Assembly (NCBI RefSeq): GCF_011601275.1
Contig: NZ_JAAOLY010000022.1
Coordinates: 1-64,000 of the forward strand
Length of the DNA: 64,000 nt
Reading direction: 5' to 3'
DNA from: Janthinobacterium lividum
Lineage (GTDB): Bacteria > Pseudomonadota > Gammaproteobacteria > Burkholderiales > Burkholderiaceae_D
The position numbers and the translations under genes were made by a program. A model generated the notes under the pieces. That model was not told where the DNA came from, ran no database searches, and saw only the letters and a list, made by a program, of their open reading frames with translations. Positions 56,820 through 64,000 of the stretch are shown here, one piece after another. Numbering within the stretch: position 1 is the stretch's first letter; every line of letters starts with the position of its first letter.

Positions 56820-57329
56820 TTATTCGGCAACGATAGCCGCTTCCAGCACGCGCACCAAGGATTCCACGCCTTGCGCGTCGACGTCGTCGAAACGGCCGAT
56901 CAACGGGCTGTCGAGGTCGAACACGCCGATGATCTGGCCGTTGGCAAACACGGGCACCACCAGCTCGGAACGGGAATTGACGTCGCAGGCGATGTGGCCG
57001 GGAAACGCATGCACATCGTGCACGACGATGGACTTGCCTTCGACCACCGTGGTGCCGCACACGCCGCGGCCCTTTTTGATGCGGATGCAGGCCGGCTTGC
57101 CCTGGAACGGTCCCAGCACCAGTTCCTCGCCCTTGAGGAAATAAAAGCCGGCCCAGTTGAGGCCCGGCATGGTGTTGAAGACCAGCGAACTGAAGTTGGC
57201 CGTATTGGCGATGAAATCGCTCTCTCCCGACAGCAGACCTTGCAGCTGCGAGCGCAAGTCCGCATACATGGCTTGCTTGGCGGCGGGGGTATCGGTGCCG
57301 TAGGCGGCGTCGCTGATGGTAAACGTCAT
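56820..57329 (-). CDS. msrC: Free methionine-(R)-sulfoxide reductase
   Basis: GAF-domain enzyme (169 residues) that reduces free Met-R-sulfoxide in the cytoplasm. The three cysteines of the catalytic centre are present: GKPACIRIKKGRGVCGTTVV and HIACDVNSRSEL. ATG 57329 gives the family length; the frame is open from 57365. Confidence 0.92.
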   Translation of the reverse strand: MTFTISDAAYGTDTPAAKQAMYADLRSQLQGLLSGESDFIANTANFSSLVFNTMPGLNWAGFYFLKGEELVLGPFQGKPACIRIKKGRGVCGTTVVEGKSIVVHDVHAFPGHIACDVNSRSELVVPVFANGQIIGVFDLDSPLIGRFDDVDAQGVESLVRVLEAAIVAE

Positions 57330-57397
57330 GGTCGTGGTGGCGCTTGAAAATGGGGAAGGCGACATGGTAGCGTGTTCAGGTCATCCGTGTGTGGCGC

Positions 57398-58288
57398 TCA
57401 CTTTTTCAGGTGTTGCTGTGCCAGCTGGCGTAGCAGGGGCAGGGCCGCATGGCCGGCATCAGGCTGCCAGGCCAGGCCGATGCCGGCCGCCAATTCTTCA
57501 CCCTCCGCCAATGGCCGGTAGGCCACGCCAGCCAGGCGCAGCGCGCGGAACGAGTCGGCCAGCAGGGCCATGCCCTTGCCGGCGGCCACGTCGTCGAGCA
57601 GCACATGGTGGTCGGGCGCTTCGCGCAAGAATATTGGCGCGAAACCATGGCGGCGAAACACTTGCTGGCAATGGTCGAAGAAGGCGGGCTGGCGCGCCCG
57701 CTCGAACCAGTAGACGGGTTCCTGAGCGATGTCAGACAGACTCAGCTTGCGCTTCTTCGCCAGCCGGTGGCCGGCGGGCAGGGCCAGCATCATGGACTGG
57801 CGCGCCAGCGGCTGCACGGCCAGCTCGAACGTGGCGCTGGGCAAGGCAAGCAGGGCCGCATCAAGCTGCCCCTTGCGCACGGCCGCGACCAGGCGCGGCG
57901 AGGGAGCGGCCGTCAGTTCCAGGCAGACATTGCCCAGTTGCCCCTCCAGCGCCGCGAGCAGCGGCCGGAACAGGCCGGCCGCCACGGAACTCGTCAAGCC
58001 CAGGCGCAGGCGCGCGGGTGCGCTGTCTTGCCGCAACGATTGCTGCGCCGTCTCCAGCAAATCGAGGATGTGCAGCGCCTGCGGCAGCAGGGTGCGTCCC
58101 GCTTGCGTCAAGGCCACGCCCTGCGTGTCGCGTTCGAACAGGCGCGCGCCCAGTTTGTCTTCCAGCCCCTTGATGGCGCGCGACAATGGCGGCTGGGTCA
58201 TGTGCAATTGCTCCGCCGCCTGGCGGAAGTTCAGGCAGCGGGCGACGGCGCAAAACAGGCTCAAGGCATGGGTGTCGAGGGCTCTCAT
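57398..58288 (-). CDS. LysR-family transcriptional regulator
   Basis: 296 residues: N-terminal winged helix-turn-helix (residues 5-65, LSLFCAVARCLNFRQAAEQL, and TQPPLSRAIKGLEDKLGA) and the periplasmic-binding-like effector domain (90-296). It is divergent from an aldo/keto reductase gene with an 89-base gap containing a LysR-type box, so that gene is the probable target. Confidence 0.93.
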   Translation of the reverse strand: MRALDTHALSLFCAVARCLNFRQAAEQLHMTQPPLSRAIKGLEDKLGARLFERDTQGVALTQAGRTLLPQALHILDLLETAQQSLRQDSAPARLRLGLTSSVAAGLFRPLLAALEGQLGNVCLELTAAPSPRLVAAVRKGQLDAALLALPSATFELAVQPLARQSMMLALPAGHRLAKKRKLSLSDIAQEPVYWFERARQPAFFDHCQQVFRRHGFAPIFLREAPDHHVLLDDVAAGKGMALLADSFRALRLAGVAYRPLAEGEELAAGIGLAWQPDAGHAALPLLRQLAQQHLKK

Positions 58289-58301
58289 ACCAGAAAGGTA
58301 T
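58287..58301. promoter_or_regulatory. LysR-type box
   Basis: ATACC-AGAAA-GGTAT is a perfect inverted repeat with the T-N11-A core of LysR-type sites. It overlaps the start codon of the lysR gene (first bases at 58288-58286) and is about 77 bases upstream of the aldo/keto reductase start, so binding here would block the regulator's own translation start region. Confidence 0.55.
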
Positions 58302-58377
58302 CACGAAATCGGGCATTCCCTTGTCACCCGGCGCGGTCCAGACTGGCGGCATCGAGTCAACAACTGAGGAGAGCAGC

Positions 58378-59364
58378 ATGCAACAGCGACGCATCGGCAA
58401 TAGCGGCATGAACAGTTCGGCATTGGGCCTGGGCTGCATGGGCATGTCGGAATTTTACGGCGCCACGGACGAGGCGCAATCGCTGGCCACCCTGGAAGCG
58501 GCCTTGGCGGCGGGCGTGAGCCTGTTCGACACGGCCGATGCCTACGGTTTCGGCCATAACGAGCAATTGCTGGGGCGCTTTTTGGCACGCCACCCGGGCC
58601 AGGCCCTGGTCGCCACCAAGTGCGGCCTGGCGCGCGAGGCGGGCAGTTATGCGCGCCGCGTCGACAATTCTCCCGCCTACATCCGCCAGGCGTGCGAAGC
58701 GTCGCTGGCGCGCCTGGGACTCGAGGCCATCGACCTGTTCTATCTGCACCGCCTGAACCTCGAGACGCCACTGGAAGAGTCGATGGGCGCGCTGGCGCAA
58801 CTGCGGCAAGAGGGCAAGATCCGCGCCGTGGGCCTGTGCGAAGTGAGCGCCGCCACCTTGCGGCGCGCGGCGACGATCTGCCCCGTGGCCGCCGTGCAGA
58901 GCGAATACTCGCTGTGGACGCGCGAACCGGAGCAGGGCGTGCTGGCCGCCTGCCGCGACGTGGGCGCCAGTTTCTTTGCCTACAGCCCGCTGGGGCGCGG
59001 TTTCCTCACGGGCGCCATCGCCGATGCGGCCAGCCTCGACGCGGGCGACTTTCGCCATTTCAATCCCCGCTTTGCCGCCGAGAACCTGGCGCGCAACCAG
59101 ACCATCGTCGCGCAGGTCAGGGACATGGCCCGCGCAAAAGGCTGCACCCTGGCCCAGCTGGCGCTGGCCTGGCTGCTGGCGCAAGGCGACGACGTCATTC
59201 CCATTCCCGGCACCAAGCGCATCGCGTATTTGCACGACAACCTCGGCGCGCTGGCCGTGCGGTTGGATGGGGCCGAACTGGCGACGATGAACGCCGCTTT
59301 TCCATTGGGCATGGCGGCGGGTGCGCGCTATACGGACGAGGGCATGAAGGGCGTGGATGTTTGA
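58378..59364 (+). CDS. Aldo/keto reductase
   Basis: 328 residues, NADPH-dependent. Catalytic residues: Asp/Tyr in FDTADAYGFGHNE, Lys in LVATKCGLA and His in FYLHRLN, the normal AKR tetrad. The C-terminal NADPH-site IPGTKRIAYLHDNLGAL is of the AKR13/YakC type. GAGGAGAG lies before ATG 58378. It is likely controlled by the divergent LysR regulator. Confidence 0.93.
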   Translation: MQQRRIGNSGMNSSALGLGCMGMSEFYGATDEAQSLATLEAALAAGVSLFDTADAYGFGHNEQLLGRFLARHPGQALVATKCGLAREAGSYARRVDNSPAYIRQACEASLARLGLEAIDLFYLHRLNLETPLEESMGALAQLRQEGKIRAVGLCEVSAATLRRAATICPVAAVQSEYSLWTREPEQGVLAACRDVGASFFAYSPLGRGFLTGAIADAASLDAGDFRHFNPRFAAENLARNQTIVAQVRDMARAKGCTLAQLALAWLLAQGDDVIPIPGTKRIAYLHDNLGALAVRLDGAELATMNAAFPLGMAAGARYTDEGMKGVDV

Positions 59365-59478
59365 AAAAACGCGCGAGTGTACGCCAGCGTACCTAACTGA
59401 AACTTTCTCTGCAGGATAATTGCCGGCGATCTGCTAGCATTTGGCAGTGACTGCGCGCTGCGCTTTGCACGCCGTTCA

Positions 59479-60327
59479 ATGTTCAGGTATCCGATGAGGT
59501 GGATGTTGTTAGATGACGATATTTTCGATATAGAACTGAAGTTATTGCTTGAGGGAATACTGCTGCGCTATCAGCACGATTTCCGCGATTATTCCGTGGC
59601 GTCCCTGCGCCGGCGCATGCGCCAGGCCATGGAGCGCTTCGGCTGCGCCAGTCTGTCGCAATTGCAGGACCGCATCTTGCACGAGCCGGCCATGTTCGCG
59701 CAGATGCTGCAGTTTTTTACGGTGCAAGTGAGCGAGATGTTCCGCGACCCCGCGTATTTCCGCGCCTTGCGCGAAAAAGTCGTGCCCATCCTGCACACCT
59801 ATCCCTCGATCAAGATCTGGGTGGCCGGCTGCAGCAGCGGGGAAGAGGTATGGTCGCTGGCCATCTTGCTGGAAGAGGAAGGCTTGCTCGAGCGCAGCAT
59901 GATCTACGCGACCGACATCAATGTGGAAGCGCTGGCCGCCGCCGAAGCGGGTATTTATCCGGTCGAGCGCATCGCCCAGTTCAGCGAGAATTACCAGCTG
60001 GCGGGCGGCAAGCGCTCGCTGTCCGACTATTACACGGCCGCCTACAAGGGCGCCATCTTTGACCGGCGCTTGCGGCGCCAGTTCGTCTTCGCCGACCACA
60101 GCCTGGCGACGGACAGCGTGTTTTCGGAGGTGCACATGGTTTCCTGCCGTAACGTCATGATTTATTTCAATAAAGACTTGCAGGATCGCAGCCTGGGCCT
60201 GTTTCACGAAGCGCTGGTGAACCGGGGCTTCCTGGGCCTGGGCATGAAGGAAAGCCTGCATTTCAGCCGCCATGCGGACAGCTTCAACGAGCTGAGCCCG
60301 GCCGAACGCATCTTCCAGCGTGCCTGA
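59479..60327 (+). CDS. CheR-type methyltransferase
   Basis: 282 residues, methylating chemoreceptor glutamates or a similar sensor target with SAM. N-terminal helical subdomain (residues 15-85, RYQHDFRDYSVASLRRRM) and SAM domain (100-280) with the motif IWVAGCSSGEEVWSLAILL and the later SCRNVMIYFN. Alternative starts ATG 59494 (after AGGTA) and ATG 59503 (after GAGG) are equally plausible. A cheB-like gene follows directly, with no classical chemotaxis genes nearby. Confidence 0.9.
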   Translation: MFRYPMRWMLLDDDIFDIELKLLLEGILLRYQHDFRDYSVASLRRRMRQAMERFGCASLSQLQDRILHEPAMFAQMLQFFTVQVSEMFRDPAYFRALREKVVPILHTYPSIKIWVAGCSSGEEVWSLAILLEEEGLLERSMIYATDINVEALAAAEAGIYPVERIAQFSENYQLAGGKRSLSDYYTAAYKGAIFDRRLRRQFVFADHSLATDSVFSEVHMVSCRNVMIYFNKDLQDRSLGLFHEALVNRGFLGLGMKESLHFSRHADSFNELSPAERIFQRA

Positions 60328-60328
60328 C

Positions 60329-60937
60329 ATGCTGCCAAGCTGCGACGTCGTGCCACCGCCCGCCGGCCTGCGCCTGATCGCCATCGGCGCCTCGGCCGGC
60401 GGCGTGGAAGCGCTGGGCATCGTGCTGCGCGCCTTGCCCGCCACGTGCCGCGCGGCCGTCGTAGTGGTGCTGCACCTGGCGCCGGGCCGCTCGAGCCAGT
60501 TGCCGCAGCTGTACGCGGAACGTTGCCAGCTGCCCTTGCGCGAGGCGCAGGACAAGGAACCGCTGCAAGCGGGCGTCGTGTATTTCGCCCCGCCCGACTA
60601 CCACCTGCAAGTGGAGCCCGATGGCTGTTTTTCCCTGTCGCAGGAAGCGCCCGTGTATTTTTCGCGCCCCTCGATCGACGTCTTGCTGGAAACGGCGGCC
60701 CTCGCTTACCGGCGCGCCATGCTGGCCATCATCCTGACGGGTGCTTCGGCCGATGGCGCGGCGGGCCTGGCGCGCGTGCGGCAGCTGGGCGGCAGTGCCT
60801 GGGTGCAAGACCCGCAGCGGGCCAGTTGTGGCATCATGCCGGCGGCCGCGCTCAAGCGGGCTGGCGCCGACCACGTGCTCGATTTGCCGCAAATGGCCGC
60901 CAGCCTGGCATTGCTGGGCAACGGCGAACACAAGTGA
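60329..60937 (+). CDS. Stand-alone CheB-type methylesterase
   Basis: 202 residues made of the esterase domain only: Ser22 in IGASAGGVEAL, His49 in VLHLAPGRSS and the Asp in LTGASADGAAG give the triad. The receiver domain of ordinary CheB is absent, so activity would not be controlled by CheA-style phosphorylation. It starts one base after the cheR stop (GTG 60320 is an alternative overlapping start). Likely partner of the CheR and the following kinases. Confidence 0.9.
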   Translation: MLPSCDVVPPPAGLRLIAIGASAGGVEALGIVLRALPATCRAAVVVVLHLAPGRSSQLPQLYAERCQLPLREAQDKEPLQAGVVYFAPPDYHLQVEPDGCFSLSQEAPVYFSRPSIDVLLETAALAYRRAMLAIILTGASADGAAGLARVRQLGGSAWVQDPQRASCGIMPAAALKRAGADHVLDLPQMAASLALLGNGEHK

Positions 60938-61025
60938 ATGGGAGTGGTGTAGTGCGTGTAATATATGTGAGAATTGAAACAATGTTTATGTCCATATCGA
61001 AACACGATGGCGTCTTGCCGTTGCG

Positions 61026-62168
61026 ATGCCTGAAGATGACCCCGTGACCGCACCTATCCATATCCTCGTCGTTGACGACATCGCGCAAAACCTGGTCGCC
61101 GCCGAAGCCGTGCTGGCACGGCCCGGTATTGTCATCCTGAAGGCAAGCTCGGGCGCGCAAGCGCTGGAATTGCTGTTGACGCATGAAGTGGCGCTGGCCC
61201 TGATCGACGTGCAAATGCCGCACATGGATGGTTTCGAGCTGGCCGAACTGATACGCGGCAGCGAGCGCACGCGCAGCATTCCCCTGATCTTCCTCACGGC
61301 CGCGTCGCGCGAACCGAGCTACAGCTTCCGCGGCTATGAGGCGGGCGCCGTCGATTTCCTCTACAAGCCCATCGACGTGAAAGCCTTGCAAAGCAAGGTG
61401 GCCGTGCTGGTCCAGCTGTACCGGCAGAAGCGCGAATTGTCGGCCCAGCTCGACGAACTCAAGCATGCATTGCACCTGAATGAACTGTTCACGGCCGTAC
61501 TGGGCCACGACTTGCGCACGCCCCTGTCCGTGGTGATGAACGGCGCCATGCTGTTGCCGATGATGAGCGACCACCCGAAGGTGATCGTCACTGCGCAGCG
61601 CATCGAAAGCAGCGCCAAGCGCATGGGGCGCATGGTCGACCAGTTGCTGGACCTGGCGCGCATCCGTTCCGGCACGATGGAGTTGCGCAGCAGCACGCAC
61701 GACTACCTGGCACTGGCGCGCGCCATCGTCGAGGAATTCGAGACGGCTGGCCAGGCCCCGCTTGTCGAAGTCAGCAGCGTGGGCGACTTGCACGGTCAAT
61801 GCGATGCGGGCCTGCTGTCGCAAGTCATCTCGAATCTGTTAAACAATGCCATCACGCATGGCGAGCCGGGCGCGCCCGTGCAACTGGCCCTCGATGGACG
61901 GGACGCCGGCCGCATCGAGTTGCGCATCGCCAATCGCGGCGTCATTCCCGCCGCCTTGCTGCCGACCCTGTTCGAACCGTTCCAGCAGGCGGGCGAGAAG
62001 CGCAGGATGGGGCAGGGTCTGGGACTGGGCCTGTACACGGTGAACATGTTCGTCAAGGCCCACGGCGGCACGGTCGAGATCAGCTCGACGGCCGCCCATG
62101 GCACGCTGGCGACCGTGCGCATCCCGCGCCAATGCCAGGTGCGCGTGCAAGCGGAAATGGCCACATGA
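61026..62168 (+). CDS. Receiver-histidine kinase hybrid protein
   Basis: 380 residues: N-terminal receiver domain (10-130; phospho-Asp in ALIDVQMPHMDG, conserved Thr and Lys in LTAASREP and YKPIDVKALQ) and a C-terminal kinase with the H box GHDLRTPLS (His about 158), N box NLLNNAITHG and G box GLGLGLY. No membrane helix, so it acts in the cytoplasm. The next kinase gene overlaps its stop by 4 bases, which couples their translation. Confidence 0.93.
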   Translation: MPEDDPVTAPIHILVVDDIAQNLVAAEAVLARPGIVILKASSGAQALELLLTHEVALALIDVQMPHMDGFELAELIRGSERTRSIPLIFLTAASREPSYSFRGYEAGAVDFLYKPIDVKALQSKVAVLVQLYRQKRELSAQLDELKHALHLNELFTAVLGHDLRTPLSVVMNGAMLLPMMSDHPKVIVTAQRIESSAKRMGRMVDQLLDLARIRSGTMELRSSTHDYLALARAIVEEFETAGQAPLVEVSSVGDLHGQCDAGLLSQVISNLLNNAITHGEPGAPVQLALDGRDAGRIELRIANRGVIPAALLPTLFEPFQQAGEKRRMGQGLGLGLYTVNMFVKAHGGTVEISSTAAHGTLATVRIPRQCQVRVQAEMAT

Positions 62169-64000
62169 GCGCGCCAGCCTGGCCGCGCGGCGGCGGCAAC
62201 ATGGGCGAGCTGGTGCGCCAGCGCGACTGGTCCGCCACCAGCCTTGGCGCCCTCGATGGCTGGCCCGCCCATTTGCGTACCAGCGTCGACATCGTGCTCA
62301 ATTCGCCGATGGCGATGGTGCTGATGTGGGGCCCGCAGCACGTGATGATTTACAACGACGACTACATCCAGATCGCCGGAGAGCGCCATCCGGCCGCGCT
62401 GGGCGGCACGGTGCCGGCCATCTGGCCTGAAATCTGGGACTGGAATGCGCGCATCCTCGAAACGGGGCTGCGCGGCGAGACGCAGGTGCACCGCGAATGC
62501 TGCTTGCCGCTGTTGCGCGGCGGACAGCGCACGGATGTCTGTTTCGACCTGTTTTATACGCCCGTGCATGGCGCCGATGGCCAGGTGGACGGCGTGCTGT
62601 GCACGGCACTGGAATTGACGGCGCGCATGGAAGAAGGGCGCCAGCTGAAGCTGGCCACGGCCGAGCTGGGCAAACTCAACACCACCTTGCAGGCCGAGAG
62701 CGAGGCCGTGCGCGCGGCCAACCGCCGCCTGGGCGAGGAGCGCGCGCTGCTGCGCGCCCTGTTCCAGCAAGCGCCCAGCTTCATGGCCATGCTGCGCGGG
62801 CCGCAGCACGTGTTCGAGCTGGCGAACGAGCATTATCTGCGCCTCGTCGGCCACCGCGATTTGCTGGGCAAGACAGTCGAAGCGGCCTTGCCTGAAGTCA
62901 AGGAGCAAGGTTTCATCGAACTGCTCGACCAGGTCTACCGCACGGGCGAACCGTACGAGGGACGCCAGGTGAAGGTGGATTTGCAGACGGCGGACGGGCA
63001 GACGGGCCAGCGCCAGATCGATTTCGTCTACCAGCCCATCAAGGATGACGAGGGCGTGGTCACGGGCATCCTCGTCGAAGGTATCGATGTCACCGAACGC
63101 ATGGAAGGCGAGGAGCGCTTGCGCCTGGCCCAGCAGGCGGGCGGCATCGGCACCTTCGAATGGTTCCCCGAGACGGGCGCGATGCTGGTGTCGCCCACCT
63201 TCCGCCGCCTGTGGGGCATTGCTGACGAGGAAGAAGTAACGGAACGCCTGCTGGTGAGCCTGGTCGATGCGCGCGACCAGCAAAAGGTCGGGCCGAGCAA
63301 GCTTGACGTGGCGCCCAATCCCCTCGAATACGTGGAGTACCGCATCCGCCGTCCCGCCGATGGCGCGCTGCGCTGGATCGCGCGCCAGGGCGAGGTGGTG
63401 GCCGGCCGCGTGCCGGGCCAGCGCCGCTACGTGGGCGTGTCGTTCGACGTGACGGAGCGGCGCCAGATCGAGGATGAACTGAACGCCAGCCAGGAACGCA
63501 TGGCGGCTATTTTCGGCCAGGCCTCGGTGGGCTTGTCCGAACTGGGCCTCGATGGCCGCTTCCAGCGCGTCAACGGCGCCCTGTGCTGCATGCTGGGCCG
63601 CTCGGCCGAAGAGCTGCTGAACCTGAACATGAACGACATCATGCATCCGGCGGACGTGCCCGGCAACAGCGTGCTGTTCCGGCGCCTGGTGGAAACGGGC
63701 GAATCGTTCTCTCTGGAAAAACGCTACCTGAAGCCCGATGGTTCGCAAGTGTGGGTGTCGAGCAATGTCAGCCGGCTGGTCGATGAACAAGGACAGACGC
63801 GTTCCCTGATCGCCGTCAAGACGGATATCACGGACCGGCGCCGCGTGGAAAAAGCGCTGCATGAATTGAACGAAACGCTCGAACACCGGGTCGAACAGGA
63901 AGTCGGTGAGCGCACCAAGGCAGAAGACGCCTTGCGCCAGGCGCAGAAGATGGAAGCCGTGGGCCAGCTGACGGGTGGTATCGCGCACGATTTCAATAAT
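62165..64000 (+). CDS. PAS-domain histidine kinase, cut by the window end
   Basis: Reads from ATG 62165 to the last base, 612 codons with no stop; the frame is open beyond the window. It begins with a GAF/PAS-like domain (MSAPAWPRGGG, about residues 10-150), then a coiled coil and at least three PAS segments (PSFMAMLRGPQHVFELANEH at about 200; GIGTFEWFPETGAMLVSPTF at about 330; SVGLSELGLDGRFQRVNGAL at about 450), and ends at the H box GGIAHDFNN. A kinase ATPase and perhaps a receiver domain should follow. No membrane helix seen. Confidence 0.9.
   Translation, partial: MSAPAWPRGGGNMGELVRQRDWSATSLGALDGWPAHLRTSVDIVLNSPMAMVLMWGPQHVMIYNDDYIQIAGERHPAALGGTVPAIWPEIWDWNARILETGLRGETQVHRECCLPLLRGGQRTDVCFDLFYTPVHGADGQVDGVLCTALELTARMEEGRQLKLATAELGKLNTTLQAESEAVRAANRRLGEERALLRALFQQAPSFMAMLRGPQHVFELANEHYLRLVGHRDLLGKTVEAALPEVKEQGFIELLDQVYRTGEPYEGRQVKVDLQTADGQTGQRQIDFVYQPIKDDEGVVTGILVEGIDVTERMEGEERLRLAQQAGGIGTFEWFPETGAMLVSPTFRRLWGIADEEEVTERLLVSLVDARDQQKVGPSKLDVAPNPLEYVEYRIRRPADGALRWIARQGEVVAGRVPGQRRYVGVSFDVTERRQIEDELNASQERMAAIFGQASVGLSELGLDGRFQRVNGALCCMLGRSAEELLNLNMNDIMHPADVPGNSVLFRRLVETGESFSLEKRYLKPDGSQVWVSSNVSRLVDEQGQTRSLIAVKTDITDRRRVEKALHELNETLEHRVEQEVGERTKAEDALRQAQKMEAVGQLTGGIAHDFNN

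Overview
The window looks like chromosomal DNA of a GC-rich betaproteobacterium of the family Oxalobacteraceae, most like Janthinobacterium or a close relative. This rests on recognised protein families, the dapA-bamC and eno-ftsB gene pairs, the paired cyanophycin synthetases and four TonB-dependent receptors in 64 kb. No 16S rRNA gene or other decisive marker is present, so the genus is an inference. No tRNA, rRNA, CRISPR array, prophage or insertion-sequence transposase was seen.

Layout. 1-3.1 kb: a TonB-type energy transducer followed by an outer-membrane receptor. 3.1-7.2 kb: a PRC-barrel protein, then the housekeeping genes pyrG, eno and ftsB. 7.3-11.4 kb (minus strand): a 30-residue membrane protein, a small hypothetical protein, and a translationally coupled TonB-dependent receptor/glycerophosphodiesterase operon headed by four direct repeats that fit a PhoB (PHO) box. 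11.6-20.4 kb: hslO with a gamma-carbonic-anhydrase-like gene, then a run of plus-strand housekeeping genes ending in dapA-bamC. 20.5-26.8 kb: an alanine-rich lipoprotein with a long, foldable leader, a ribosomal-protein hydroxylase (roxA/ycfD type), slyD, and mutS coupled to an exported protein of unknown function. 27.3-30.1 kb: a membrane Ser/Thr kinase with TPR repeats coupled to an unknown protein. 30.3-35.8 kb: a class III aminotransferase with an RpiR regulator, and a third TonB-dependent receptor.

36.6-44.7 kb is a cyanophycin locus. Two synthetase genes (one with a degenerate ATP site in its Mur-ligase half) face away from an ABC transporter carrying its own zinc ribbon and a DUF1854 protein. 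44.8-49.2 kb holds a fourth TonB-dependent receptor and AMP nucleosidase. 49.3-51.9 kb is a TetR regulator (probably a leaderless mRNA), map and two small genes. 51.9-54.3 kb encodes an unusual membrane protein with about ten DnaJ-type zinc motifs but no J domain, followed by Sel1-like repeats. 54.4-59.4 kb has three regulators (or regulator/target pairs) and small metabolic enzymes. 59.5-64 kb is a CheR/CheB/histidine-kinase sensory cluster that runs off the end of the window.

The least expected sequence-level structure is a roughly 120-bp imperfect palindrome present twice, in opposite orientations (22.9 kb and 33.1 kb). Its central hairpin is kept by compensatory base changes, which points to a dispersed palindromic element that makes a structured RNA or DNA.
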